Below, in pieces: positions 12,701 through 27,700 of a stretch of 64,000 nucleotides of DNA (its first letter is position 1; every line of letters begins with the position of its first letter). The stretch is from Capra hircus (taxonomy: Eukaryota; Chordata; Mammalia; Artiodactyla; Bovidae), in the NCBI RefSeq assembly GCF_001704415.2, contig NC_030836.1, forward strand, positions 25,580,001 to 25,644,000, in the 5' to 3' direction. The position numbers were made by a program, and so were the translations under genes. The notes beneath the pieces were generated by a model, which worked only from the letters and a program-made list of their open reading frames with translations, did no database searches and had not been told where the DNA came from.

Positions 12701-15700
12701 TCATGGTATTTATCATATGGTACATTACGTTCCCAGTACTTATCTTATAATCTGGAAGTTTGTACCTTTTGATACCTTCCTATAATTCACCCTTCCCCCC
12801 AGCCCTCACCTCTGATAACCACAAATCTGATCTCTTTTTCTATGTTTGCTTATTTGTGCATGTATGAAGGATAATTCACTGATAACACTGCGTTAGTTTT
12901 TGTTACACAACACAGTGATTTGATATTTCTGTGCATTTCAAAGTGATCATCATGATAAGTCTAGTTACCATCTGTCACCATACAAATCATTACATAATTA
13001 TTGACTTTCCCCTCACTATACATTTCATACCCATGATTCATTTATTCTGCAGCTGGAAGTTTGTACCTCTTGATCTCCTTTCTCCCCTCTGGCAACTGCC
13101 TGTTTGTTCTTTGGATCTATGAATCTGTTTCTGTTTAGTGTTGTTTGTTCGTTTGTTTTGTTTTTTTTAATTCCACTTGTAAGTGAAGTCATACTTTATT
13201 TGTCTTTCTCTGTTTGACTTATTTCAGTTAACATAATACCCTCTGGGTCCATCCATGTTGTCACAAGTGGCAAGATTTCATTCTTTTTTATGACTCAGTA
13301 TTACTTCATTGTGTATCTGTATACCGCATCTTTATCCATTCATCTATTAGTAGGTACTTAGGGTGCTTCCATATCTTGGCTATTGTAGCTAATGTTGCAG
13401 CTTTCCAAATTAGTATTTTAATTTTCTTCAGATAAATACTCAGAAGTAGAATTGCCAAATCGTATTTTTTTCTGTTTTTCATTTTTAAGGAATCTCCATA
13501 CTGTTTTCCACAGTGGCTGCACCAGTTTATATTCCCACCAACAGTGCACAAAGGTTCCCTTTTTTATGTGCATTTTATCTAAACTAAACCTCTGTTCCCT
13601 CACCATTTTTTTATATGGCACAGTTCTTAAGCCTAATTCTGGAGAAAGCATCATTTTCACAAAGCAAAGAATTCTAGGTGGTGGAAATAAAGTTATGTTT
13701 TATGTATTAAGATGTATCCTTTGGGAGGTGGGGGGCGGTTCATTGTAGAAGTACTTTTGAATAAAAAAATAAATCCAAAGTCCCATCACTGATTTTTTTC
13801 AAGTGAAATGTGTGTATATATACTTTTATAAAGTAACACTCTTCCTAAGAAGGGGACATATATCTAAATTGTTAGGTGATTCAGATGATTGCTTGGGACA
13901 TTGGGCTTTGAGCTTAGTAGGAAAAGTCTTTGATTTATGTTCAGTTTATTAACTCTATTGGATCCTTTGAAACACAGTTCATTTTGACTATATGTAGGCA
14001 GATTTCTCAACTGAGAGAGATTCTATTTCATAAAGCAAAGAGAAGGAGATGACATCATTGATTCTGAAACTACCTCTGAAAAGCCATTCAATGGTCAGGC
14101 TGTGACCAGTAGTCAGCATCTGTTTGACATTTGGGTTAGGTCTTACACAGTCCAACTTTTGGCACGGGAGTTTCAAGTCCAATGTATATCCCTTTCTGAT
14201 AGAATGCCATTGTCTCCGGTCTTCCCAGGAAATTTTAGTAACTGAAGTCAAATAATAATGGCTTGAACCAAAAGATAATTTGTGAATAATGTTTACAGCA
14301 GTAAGCTCACACTGGTAGAGTAGTGATCAGTTAACTCCTTAATCCTGCTCTTGTATTTTACAAACTGAAAATTTGAGAAACTGATCTTAAACAGACTTTG
14401 AGGCATAAAATATTTGTTGTGATTTTTTTTTTAAGTGTTGCTTAGTTGTAGCTCTTTCTTGCTTACCTACTAAACCATTAGAGTAACTGAAGTTTCTCTT
14501 TCTCTGTCAGGTAATACATACAATATTCCAATCTGCCTGTGGCTGCTGGACACATATCCGTATAATCCCCCTATTTGTTTCGTTAAGCCTACTAGCTCAA
14601 TGACTATTAAAACAGGAAAGCATGTGGATGCTAATGGGAAGATATATCTTCCTTATCTACATGAGTGGAAGCACGTAAGTATTAATGGTGTTCTGTGAAT
14701 TTGTTGTATTATATATTTTGTTTACTAGCATTTACTTTATGTTAACACTCAAGTAGGATTAAAGGAGGATAAATTCATGTAAGATCACTAATCACTGAGC
14801 TGGGTAATTGAAAAAGGCTCTTTGAAAGAAACATGTCTTGTATTTTTATAGAGCTTGGTACTTTACAGAATATGTGTAGTCACTATTTTGTTTGCTTGAG
14901 TTGAACCTTTAAGAGTAGATAGAATTCACATATGGGGAATACATTTTAAAAAGTAGTATTCTTTGGCATGTATTTGTGAAACTGCTCAAATCTCATTACT
15001 CAAAGTGTTCCAGTCAAGAAGTAATAGGAAGAAACTTTTGATGGTTTAGCTCTGACAATTTCTATCCAAAATATTGCTAGAAAAGCCAAACAAAGTAGAA
15101 CCAACATCTGTGAAATGCTTTACAGAACTGTGAGACAATTAGGACTTGAAGGGCCAAGATCCTGTGAAGAAGGAAACTGCAAAAAGATGAATCAACTTTC
15201 TGCCAGTTTTCCCTAGGAGTATTTACTGATTCTTGGTGCAAGGTGAGAGGCTGAGAATCTGGGCAGAAGGCTTTAGCTAGAGGCAAAGAAGGCTGCAAAG
15301 TTTCTAACAGTGTCCTAGAGCTCAAAAGACAACAGTTGTTGGTTTGTCTGCTAGGCACCCATTATTTTAGGAGCCAAGAATTAAGGAGAAAAGGAAGCTA
15401 CAAAGAAGTGAGCCAGATATAATCTGCATTTCCCACTCAAGACATATGCTGAATTCCTAAATTTCAAAGACACGATGTTAAAAAAGCTAAGCAGAGAGCC
15501 TCTGAAAAACACAGCCAAGTTCTCAGCAGTCTTAGGTTGTGGAAGCAGTAGGATCTTGAAACCTTATCAAGGAGGATGAGTGAAGTTGCTCAGTCGTGTC
15601 CGACTCTTTATGACTCCATGGACTGTAGCCTACCAGGCTCCTCCATCCATGGGATTTTCCAGGCAAGATACTGGAGTGGGTTGCCATTTCCTTCTCCAGG

Positions 15701-18700
15701 GGAACTTCCCGACCCAGGGATCAAACCCGGGTCTCCGGCGTTGTAGGCAGACACTTTACCATCTTAGCCATAAGGGACAGGTAGAAGTAAATACCCTAGA
15801 TTCTTAAGTTGGCATGCTGGAGGAACACACCCTGTGAGTGAGAACTCAGAATGAGCTCTGTAAAACTCCAGCCTTGAATCAGCCCAGCCCCTGATTACAT
15901 TAAGGTGATTTTCCACATTTATCTGCCAAGGATAAGATAGAGTGAACTTTGGCTGGAGGAAGATAGTATATAGAACCTGTGTAATTATTCATGAACAGTG
16001 TCAAGCATCCAATTTAAAATTACCAAGTACATCAAGAGATAGGACATAGATAGAGTGGGGGGAAAAGACACTAGAAACAGGCACTGCCCTCAGGTAACCC
16101 AGTTATCAGACAGAGACTTGAAAATGATTATGACTGATGTGTTCAAGGTGGAGAACTATATTAGATATTAAAAAAATGAACCAAATAGAAATCTTAGAAC
16201 TGAAAAATAGAATAATAGAAATTTAAAAACTCAATAGATGGGTCAGTAGCAGATTGGACTCAGTGGAATAGAGAATGAACTGGCATATGAATACTTTATA
16301 TTTTTAATGCTAGAGACCTAGAAACAAACCTTACAAAAGATGTACACATCTATTACAGAGAAAATTTTCAATTTTATTGAAAGACACTAAAGAAGACTTA
16401 AGTCAAAAGAAAGAGAACCTTATTCATGGATTGGAAGACTCAGTATTATATAGACTCTTCAGTTTGTAGTATATTTACAAACTGAACTGTTTCCTAAGAG
16501 AAGCTTTTGTTTCTTTGTGTATTTGTTTCTTAATTTTGTGAACTTGATAAGCTGAATCTAAAATTTATATGGAAATTCAAAAGATTGAGAATAGCCAAGA
16601 AGAATGAAATGGCAAGGACTTGCCCTATAGGTATCAAAATGTTTTATAAAAAAATAGTAATTAAGATGGCTTGAAATTGTCAGAGAAGTATTCAAATGGA
16701 TAGATGGAGCATAATAAATAACCGAGAAAAAAGATCCACTGTGCAGGCATATATTGGAGACATTGTAGACTTGATTCCAGACCATAGCAATAAGGCAAAT
16801 ATTGTAATAAAATGAGTCACATGAATTGCATGGTTTCCCAATGCATATAAAAGTTACGTTTACCCTGTACTGTAGTTTGTTAAATGTGCAGTAGTGTTAG
16901 GTCTAAAAAAACAATGTTTATACCTTAATTTTAAAAAAAAATTATTGTATACTGTAACAAACCATAATGGAATATGAAAAAGAATATGTATAATTGAGTC
17001 ACATTGCTGTACAGCAGAACTTAACAGAACAATGTAAATCAAGTATACTTCAAGAAAGTTTTTAAAAAATATTTTATTGTTAAAAAAAATGTTAACTATT
17101 ATCTGACAACACAGGGTTGCCACAAACCTTCAATTTGTAAAAATTGCAATATCTGGAAAACACAGTAAAGCTAAGCGCAGTAAAAAAAAAAAAAAAGAAA
17201 GTTAGGCCTAAGTATAAACACCTAATGTATAACAGTGATGGTATAGAAGACCAGTGGGAATAAGATTAAGAACTTCAGTAGTGGAGTTGGGACAGATTCC
17301 TATTTGTATTGTACACAAAAATTAATTTCAGGTAGATTGTGAAAAGCAGAAAAGTAAAACTTAATATAGGAGACTGCCTTCATGATCTCATAATAGGTGG
17401 GGTTTTTTTTTTTAAAGAAGATACAAAACTTACTATAAAAGAAAAGACTAAATTTTACCTTGAGTTTATGCAAATTAAGAACTTCTGTTCATTAAACACA
17501 AATTAAAAAGTGTGAAAAGACTAACCATAAACTGAAAGAGTATACTCATCACCTACAGTATAATATCCAGAACATAAAAATAACTTTTGGGAATCATAAA
17601 AAGAAGGAAGCCTAATAGAAAAATAGATGAAACTATTGGATAAGTATTTCACAAAAAATCCTAATGGCCAATAAATATATGGAAAGATTTTAATCCTGCT
17701 AGTAGAGAGGGAAATCTATAATAATTTTAAATCATGAGATACCATTACATGGCCATTAAATTTTCACTCCCAGTTGACCATACCAAGAGTTAGGATGTGG
17801 AACAAAGAGAAGCCTTAGGCACGCTGATGGAGGTTTACACGGCTGCTCGAGATCAGTTTGGCCTTAGCTGTAGCGCCCGTGCCCTGTGTCCCAGCAGTTC
17901 CACGCCTTGGTTCTACTTTTACACTAGAGCAGCGTTTCTCAGCCTCAGTGCTGTTGGCATTGTGGGCTGGGGGTTGGATAATTCTTTACTGTAGAAAGGC
18001 TGTCCTGTTTATTACAGGATATAGAATCCCTGCCCGTTATCCACAAGATGCCAGTATCATGACAGTTGTGACAACTATAAATGTCTCTAGACGTTTCTAG
18101 TATTCATTAGGAGGCTAAAATAGCACCCCCAGTTGAAAACCACTGCATAAGAGTAAACCTTGCACATATATACTTTAGGAAACATAGCAAGAATGTTCAT
18201 GACAACATAAATAATCCACGTGACTGTTAGCAGTGTAGAAGCATGAATAAAGAAGTTGTATATTCACTCAGTAGAATACCATACAGTGATCAAAATGAAT
18301 TTATAATTATATTCTTGAACAAGAATGTATCTTACAAACATTGCTGAAATAAGTCTGAATAGAATACACAGTTTGATTTAATTCATATGAACTTCAGAAA
18401 TTGGAAAAATTAAACATACTGTTTAGAGAATTGTTTATAAGATGTAGTATGTTTAAAGAAAGGAATGATTATCCACTAAGTCAGAGAAGTGGGTAACTAT
18501 AGATAGATGGGAATACAGTCCAGAACTTACAAGTTACTGGCAGTCTTCTGCTTCTTAACTTGGATGATGGCTACAAAAATATTTCCTTTATGGCTCCTCT
18601 TTAAAGTTACATTTGTTTTATACATTTATCTATGTATGATATATTCTGCAGATCTAACAAGACATAATGATAGCTAACTTTGGCATGGTATTCAAGGTTA

Positions 18701-21700
18701 TATCATGGAAGATTCTGAGTTTTAGCTACAGATTTTGTCCTTTAAAAAGCAGTTGGGAGTCATTTTAAATGTTTGAACAAGAGTAGGGTATTAAATACAG
18801 TGATTATCAGGTATAATATCTGAAGTGTACTAGATGAATACATTAATTAGCTTTCTGACTGAAAAATCACTAGCTGCTCTAAAACATTCTAGAGACTTAA
18901 CACTAGAAATTTTTTGCCCACATAATAGTCCACTAGGAGTCTTCCTTGCTGGCAGGCAGCTTTCCTTCACTAGAGCTTCAGGCACCAGGCTCTTTCCAGT
19001 TTATTGTGCCACCATCTGCCAGGGCTTCAGAGTCCTCTGCATCAAGGAAGACAAGCAAAGAGGGACTAGTGAAGGACTGCTTTCCTTATGCACCTTGGCT
19101 TAGAAGTTAAATCTCTTCTGCTTATGGTCTGTTAGTAAAATCTAGTTGCAAGAGAGACTAGAAAATGCAGTTACTGCATAAACAACTGATTCTCAGCAAC
19201 AACTCTATATTAGGGGCGAGGAGCATGAACTTCTATAGACAGTCCTCTCAATCATAGCAAATAAGTAAAACTAGAAGCCACACAGAAGGCTATTGCAGTA
19301 ATCTAGCATGATGCAGGGGAGAAGGCGATGGCACCCCACTCCAATACTCTAGCCTGGAAAATCCCATGGGCGGAGGAGCCTGGTGGGCTACAGTCCATGG
19401 GGTCGCTGGGGGTCGGACACGACTGAGCGACTTCATTTTCATTTTTCACTTTCATGCATTGGAGAAGAAAATGGCAACGCACTCCAGTGTTCTTGCCTGG
19501 AGAATCCCAGGGATGGGGGAGCCTGATGGGCTGCTGTCTATGGGGTCGCACAGAATCGGACTCGACTGAAGCGACTTAGCAGCAGCAGCAGCATGATGCA
19601 GAGGATGAATGAAGGCTGCTGTCATTTATCTTGCTCTTACCAATTGCTTATTAATCTTAATTCTGAACATATATACTGCTTGGAATGTAAAATTAACCTT
19701 TTTATTGCTTTCTGGAAAAGCAAACAAACAGGGATAGGGAAGGAAGCAGTTTTGTTCTTTGCAGGTTTTCAATAGGCAAGCAATTTTATAAAGATATGTT
19801 TCAGTTGACCTTTAGGCATTTGAGCTAAAATAAACTAATATTCTTGCCATTTTTTTAGTATCCTTATTATTTTGAATTAGTCATTTGTCATTCTGAAATA
19901 TTAATGACCTGTTGCTTTATAATAGGCCTGGAAGTAGATGTAAAACAATTCCTTTTCCTTCCTTCAAAAACTAACATGAAAGGAATGGTATGATGAAGAA
20001 TTAAAAATAAAACTTGTCTTGACAAAATGATGGTTATGAGACTGTATAAACGAAGTCGTTACTCATACTACAACATGAGTGAGCCTTTGAAATTAATATG
20101 CTACATTAACAAAATCAGACACATATTCCATTTACATGAAATATTCAGAGTAGGCAATCCATTGACAAAATAGATTAGTGGTTACCAGGGGCTGGAGGGA
20201 GGGGGAAATTGGAAGGGATCACTAATAGATACAGATTACTTTTAAGGATGATGGCAGTGTTCTGAATTAGATAGTGATGATGGGGGAAAAAAACCCACTG
20301 AACTGTATACCTTTAGATGGTAAATTTTATGCTATATCTCAGTTTTTAAGTTGCATGATTTTAAAATCATTTTATGAGTTAGTTGGGAGTTTTCTTGGAC
20401 TAAAAGTAAGAGATTAAATTTTGTGGTTCTCAATAGCAACCCCACACACACACCAGCCATGATCTCTAGCCCACTCTCTTCAGTGCTACACAGATACTTT
20501 ACATGCTTGCTCCCGGCCTCAGTGTGTAAGTTCACAAACATACATAAGAAAAGATAATGGAATAGTGAGAATCAGTAAGTTTGCATAAGAAGCTTTCTGA
20601 AATGTTATCTGTTGTCATTGACCATATTTGGGACAGAAGTAAACAAAATTGATGCTTAGGAAAGTTGAAAACAGCTAGTAAATTCTTCTGTTAGGAGAAG
20701 GGAAAGTTATGAAGATGGTTAGCTGATCAAGATCGTTGAGTAATCCTTCAGAACTTGATGAACTCATGAATAAAGTATATGAGATGAGCTACACACAAAA
20801 TATAGTAAGGGGTGGAAACAGGATCATCAGATAAGCCAGTTTGAACAACTTTGCCTAGCATGGTGAAAATGAAGTCGCTCACTCGTGTCGACTCTTTGCG
20901 ACCCCGTGGACTGTAGCCCACCAGGCTCCTCCGTCCATGGGATTCTCCAGGCAAGAATACTGGACTATGGTATTAGAAGGAAAGATAGCAATTTGTATCT
21001 TTTGTAGAACAATCTAGTAATTTTTAAAATGGAGTCTACCTATAATTTAAGAAATTCCAATACTATCTTTAATAAAAATTAGTTGAACATGTGTTTTCAA
21101 AGGCGTTAAATAATATTTGTGACTAGTGCTTATTTCTTTTCCTAAATTTGTACCAGAATCCCTAATTTGTCCTTTGGAAATATAATAAATTTTGGTTAGC
21201 TGTATGGTGTCACATGAAGAACAATACTACCTGAATTTTGCAGTATAGTGCTTTTGCTAGTGCTGGTTTTCTATACATGAAACAGCAGCCTTGCTACACA
21301 TAAATAGTAAGAAATCACATAGCTCTCTGTTAGTTAAATGTAATTTTCACGTTTGGAGTCATACAAAGAAAATTGTGGAGCTAAGTTGAAAACAGATAAC
21401 TAGCCAGACATTTCCTGTTTACCAAAAATTAAATCTGTAAACTGCGTTCAATTTGTTTTCCATTTTTAGCCACAGTCAGACTTGTTGGGGCTTATTCAAG
21501 TCATGATTGTGGTGTTTGGAGATGAGCCTCCTGTCTTCTCTCGTCCTACTGTTTCAGCATCCTATCCTCCATACCAGGCAACAGGGCCACCAAATAGTAA
21601 GTAGAATTGAGATTTGATTTTTAAACTCACATAAACAAAAGAAAACAGAAAATCTTGTAAAAGAGCTTTTTGTAATGACTTCCCTTTGCTTTTTTAGCTT

Positions 21701-24700
21701 ATCAAGTTAGTGGATTTTTTGGAGGTGTTCTGAAGCCCCACATCTGCATGTACAGATTCCCAACAAAGACTGGCATTTGGGCTTTCGTTTGTGGGTAGAA
21801 ATCTAAGTATGGGTGTGCTGGATTCCAAAATGGAGGAGAAAGAATGCTGGAATAGAGCTGGAATTTTTTTTTTTAAATTATGCATGCCATGGAATAGCTT
21901 TATTTGATCAATTTAGAGGCAGATGCAACTCGAAAGGCAATCTGACCTCCTTTTCTTTGCAACTCCAGGATCAGTGTTGTAGATAATAATCAATTTTAAA
22001 ATCAACTGTATCATTCATGTTCAGCTATTCTGGGTATACACAATGACCTTCTAGCTCTCAGCTTTCTTCTCTTGAGTACAGCCAATTCATTTTACTTTGA
22101 GTCCAGGGGGTGGGGCATGGAGTCAGTATCAATTCTCCCCTAATTGGTGTACATTATCTCTATTATTTCTGGTTGTTTTTTTTCTTAATAATTATTACTG
22201 ATACTTTAAAATCACCATAGATAATTGAGAGTTGGTTGTACTTGTTTTGACTTTACTAAACCTGTTTACTGTGTTTTGAGCTGTGGTTTGTTTTTTTTAA
22301 CAGATTTTGTTTAATATTGTAATTAACCAAATTATTTATCTTATAAGTTAGATTACATGAACTTTCATTTTCCTTCTGCTGAAAATTATCCTCTTCCTCT
22401 TTAATTCATTCTATCTTGAGTAGCATCTTGACTCACAAGCTGAATGGGAATCTAACAGAATTTCGTGAATCCTTTTCCTTCCCTGCTTTCCCAGAAAAAG
22501 TTTGGTTGTAGCATTTTGTAGCTCTTTTAATTAAGTAGATTCTAGGGATTCTTTTGGTCCAGAAATTTGTTTTCATCTTAATAAATTTTGTTGATTTTAA
22601 TACACAAGATTAATCTTGCCCATCTAAGTTTGAAATGCCAAATATTTCCTAGCTTGTCATTCATATTTATTTGCTCAAATAACACAGCCAGTGACCACTT
22701 ATGATAAAGGTAAGAAAGTTAGTCTCCTAAGCAACACGTTTTTCCTAAATTTCTCCTAGTTTAATATTAACATTGGAAGTGCAGCATTCTAGAAAGAGAT
22801 CTCTCTAAATAGATTACTGTTACAGTTCCATTCTGTGCTCACTCATTGTAAATCACTAAACAGTCTAGAGCTAATATATGTGAATTACTCAGAGACCAAC
22901 TTACTGTCTACCCATTACAGTTTCAATATTTTTTATACATTTAAATAATATTCTTTTTTATTAGGTATGACTGCAAAGAAATGAAGGTCTGAATTCTGTC
23001 CTACACATACACATCAAGGAATAGCCCACAAATTTGGATCCATACTTAAATACGATCTTCTAGTTGAAAAATTATGTACTTCTATTATTATTATCATCAT
23101 TATCTTTTAAACATTTTTGATCTTTGGTGTTAGGATGACTTTTGAGTTAGGTAGAAGTCACACCAAAAAAGTGTGCTATGGCCAAACCTCATTTTAATAG
23201 TAATAGTCAGCACTTAATCAGTGGTAACTGTGAGACACAGCTAAACAGTTCATATTAGTTCTTATTTAATCCTTATATATGTTATGCTTATTTGTATTCC
23301 ATTTTATTCTAGCCCTGAAATTATTTCACCTCATTATCAGCTTCCTTATTAGTCTTGGACTCAGATAACTTTTGTTGTTTCCCAAAATCAAAATTTGAAG
23401 AGTTTGGTCAAATTAATAGCTTTGCAGAACCTTAGAAAAGGAAAATTACTTATAATTATGAGAAAATTGCTTATAATGGTGAAATGTCGTTTATATGTGT
23501 GCGAGAGAAACTAACATGGGGAGAGAAACTAGTAAGTGACTGTACATGTTGCTGACACCTAATAGTGGCCAGCCTCATCTTTTGATGTTCATAAAGATCA
23601 ACTGTGTTTTGACCTGGGAAGAAGAAATGTTTTATGAGATTTAGCAGTTGTAACATTTTGGAAGGTGTTTTCCCTTTCTGAAATAGCATTAAACATCATC
23701 CTTAGCTTCATTTTTCTTAAGAAAAAATTTACTTATGACACCTATAGATTCATCTTAACAAGAAAACTATGAACACTGATGCTTGGAGATGTAAGCTCAG
23801 CAACTCTGATAAAGACTTTTAAGAAGAAAAAAAAAAGACTTTTAAGGCCTATAGTCAGATCCCAGCAAGCTTTTCCCATCTACTTGCATTATGTACTCCA
23901 AAAATTTATTTCCCGAAGGTTCCGCCTCTCTTCAAGCCTTTGTATACTATTCATCTACTTGATCACTCTTGTTTACCACCACAGCCTGTGCTGAAATTAG
24001 CTACCTCCTACATGATCCCGTATATAACACTCTGTACTCACCCTGTCATAACAACTTGTCTCTCTGTATTGATATTCCTTTATCTCATAAAACTATAAGC
24101 AGCTTGAGGCCAGGAAGTCTTTTTTTTTTTTTCAATCTGATACCTTTCATAGGAAGGCACTAAAATATTGATTGATTGAATTAATAGCTAATTCATCATT
24201 ATTTCAGTGTGAAAAATTTCACTGAGGATAATTTGATTCTCAGACAAGTCAATTCCAGTTAAGGCTGAAATTCTCTTTTTCTTCCTCAGTGTTGGTTAGC
24301 TTCTTGGCACCACTGACTAGCTTCTACATCATTAGTGTTCTCTTTAAAATATATATAAAACATTCTTTAAGCATACTAGCTTTGAACCCCTTAGTATTCC
24401 CCCTTAGTATTTCCAAGCTTTTGTTTGTTTTGTTTTAACTAATCTAGGTGAATATAAGTTTTGTGTAGGACTTCTTAATAGTAATCTGAAGTCTTTTAAA
24501 ATCTTCACTCAAGCCAACAAAACCAACTGTGCTAATCGGTCAACATAATCTTGTAAGAAATATCAAAAGATACCTTAGATATAATAAAGAGGTCACTTTG
24601 TAAGAAACTGACCTTGGACCCCTTCCTCCAAATTCCAAACTGAATTGACTCCTGTCTCTCAGATTGTAGATTGCTTTAGGCTTAAAGAGCTAACCGAGTT

Positions 24701-27700
24701 GACCTGTTGGCCAGTTATTCCTTATTGGGATTGTCATGTGTGTTGTCATAACTCATGTTTAATGCTTTTAAAATTAGGTGATTTGAAGATATTTATTAGC
24801 TGTAGTAAAGAACTAATATGGATGGAGTGTTTGTTTTCTGGCAAGATTTGAATTCTTTACCTGTATGAAATTTTGCCGTGGTTTGATGGTGATGTAAGTC
24901 TTATTTAATAACCTGTATATCCAGGACTGTGCATATTATTTTAAAATGTTAAAAATTATTTTTAGCTTCCTACATGCCAGGCATGCCAAGTGGGATTTCT
25001 GCATACCCATCCGGGTACCCTCCCAATCCCAGGTAATGAAAAAATATCTTTTGAATAATTGTTTTAGAAATTCTGTTAGATCTAGAATAAAATAATGGGT
25101 GCTAACTAGGGCATTAAAGTAAATTTGGTTGCAGTTTAATGGAAGGTAAAACTCAGTTTATTGGTGAAATTTTATGGTATGTACATAGTTGAACAGGAGT
25201 TGTTTTTCCATTCTAAGGAAATGCAGCTCTATTCTATTTACAGACAGGAAAGGGGTGGGAAATGACGATGATCTTGATTAGTTTTGGACCTTGAAATCCT
25301 TGCTTCTTTCCTTTTGAGAACGCTGTATATCTGTTGTAAATAGCTGAAAGATTAATGGAATACTAATTATGATGACTTCAGCCATGGAGAAAAATATTTT
25401 AATATCCTTTTTAAAAAACTGACCTTTTCTGTAAACTATAGGGAATGAATTAATAATTCATATGATGGGGTCACTCTTGTCCCCATGATATTTACTTATT
25501 CAGTTCATAGACTACTGTTTATTCAGTTTATTGCCAACCTTTATTATCCATATGGTGATAATATTATAGAAGTAAACTAATAGTAAAATCAGTCTGTGAA
25601 TAATACATGTGAGAAAAATCAGTAAAATAATTATTAACTCATGTTTTAAATGTGTCCCTGTTTCAGTGGCAATCTAGGAGTAGGTTCCACTCCTTGGGGT
25701 TAACTTAGAATCCAAGGTAGTCTTGGGACTAGCTTAGAATGCAAGAAAGGCCTGTACTTGATGCCTAGAAGAAATTTACAGCTACTAGAAATTAATAAGA
25801 ATTACCAAAATGTTAACCCTCAATTCTTCTCAGCTTCAAAAAACCCTCACAAATAAATGCACCCAAATTTCCGCAACACCTGCCATAAATAAACATATGT
25901 ATGTACATATATATGCCGGCTCTTATAAGTTAAATTTAGCAAGCATATTTATTTGGGGGCCTTTCTTGGTTTCAGGGACTAGCTTAATAAGGTAGTAAAT
26001 ACTCTACCTTTAGATGAGTAAGCAGAGACTAGATGAACATCCATCAGAGACAAGAGAGACAGATTCCTATGGCTGTTATATACAGTAACCGGTTATCAGT
26101 TTTGGATTTCTTAAGGCTGGAATTCTGTCTGAAGCCTTTATAATGAACAGTTGCTAGTAAGCTAGAATGAACTTCACGTATATAGGGAATGATTATTAAA
26201 AACACAATAAGGAAATGGACTTCTGAACAATAAAGCCACTTCAAAAAAGACTCGTAGATAAAAATGAAGGCTGAAAATATTGACAGAAATGTGAATCATA
26301 TTCACTTAATCTTACATAACCTTCAGAGTGTCTTTTGTAAGGTTATTTGTAAGAAGTTGCTTTTTGAGGCAGCTATTTTTCAAAGATTTAATGGGGTTGT
26401 GTGTGTGTGTGTGATGTAACTTTTAATCTCATGACATGCTGATGAGTTAAGGGTAACTTTATTCAAATTGCTATCTGTATCTTTTGGCATATGAAAGGTC
26501 TTGGCAAAAGAGCTTGAGAACCTCTTTCCCTTCTCCCTTTATCCTAAAGGAGAGTTAATAAAAGTCAGTGACTCAAGAATTTGTATTTTTAAAACAGTGA
26601 ATATGAGAATATTTATTCTTGTTATAGAAAGTTGGACTAGATAACCTCTAAGGTCTCTTTCAAATTTTAAGATCTCTTGATAGTTTTATTTAGCACCTGC
26701 AGCATGTATACAAGGAAATTAAAAAGTATGTCAAGAATAGGTGTTTCGGTTTTGGTATATATACTAGCAAGCATGTATTATTAGAAAGAGTTCCTGATAT
26801 CAGAAAAGGCAGAAAATGATAAATACTGTGATAAACTGAGCTTTAAAGGAGAGGTCACATCTGATTTGGAGGTGGGAGCTCAGAGGTGGCTTCATAAATG
26901 AAGGAACTGATTTATGAGGATGACCTTAAGAAAAGAAAGCATTTAGGGATCGAGGGAGCAGCAAACAGTAATAGCGTTTTACAGCTGAGGAAACATATTA
27001 GTCATCAAGTTCAGCAACTCATTTATGTAGTCACAGGTATGATATGAAAACCAAAAAAGAAACAAACCCAGCAAAGAATAAGGAAATACTCTAATATGTC
27101 AGGAAAATACAGGATTATGAGTAGGAGAATTGAAAAGAATAAAGGTGCAACTTTCATGGGATATGAGTACTATATGCTAGGAAATCAGAATGGAAAAGTT
27201 CTCACAAAATATCTGTTGCTTTTAGTTCTGATATTGTTGGATTGCCTTTAGAAAAACTCAAGTTGCTTTCTGCTACTGTGAAGGTGGCCCTCAAATAACC
27301 AGGGCCAAGGGACTTCCCTGGCAGTTCAGTGGTTAAGACTCTGTGCTTCTACTGTAAGGGGCATAGTTGATTGGGGAACTAAGATCCTGCATGCTGTGGG
27401 CCAAGAGAAAGCAAACAAAAACCACGGCCATGCAAGAGTATTTCATTAAATCCAATGTCATTAATGGAATTTCTGTAGAACTTCGCTTGAATAGATGACT
27501 GTAGCTCTAAAACTGGAAAGTCATTAACTGGTAAAACAACAGAATATCCAGCTTAGCTTCCTGGGGTTCTTTGGGCCATCACAGTATTTAATGTTTTCTG
27601 TTCTTTTCTTTAGTGGTTACACAGGCTGTCCTTACCCACCTGGTGGTCAGTATCCTGCCACAACAAGTTCCCAGTACCCTTCCCAGCCTCCTGTGACCAC

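Larger units (their letters stand above)
11074..14510 (+). other. TSG101: TSG101 intron 3
   Basis: 3.4 kb with a Bov-A2 SINE and L1 3' UTR fragments (12482-13560). No further exon seen. Confidence 0.85.
14675..21469 (+). other. TSG101: TSG101 intron 4
   Basis: 6.8 kb, repeat-rich: Bov-tA, old L1 pieces (16150-16740, 18200-18660, 20000-20345), a Tigger-like and a MER5-like DNA transposon, and Bov-A2 copies. Confidence 0.85.
25033..27613 (+). other. TSG101: TSG101 intron 6
   Basis: 2.6 kb, AT-rich. A GT microsatellite at 26397-26413 and a tRNA-type SINE at 27308-27422; otherwise nothing recognised. Confidence 0.8.
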
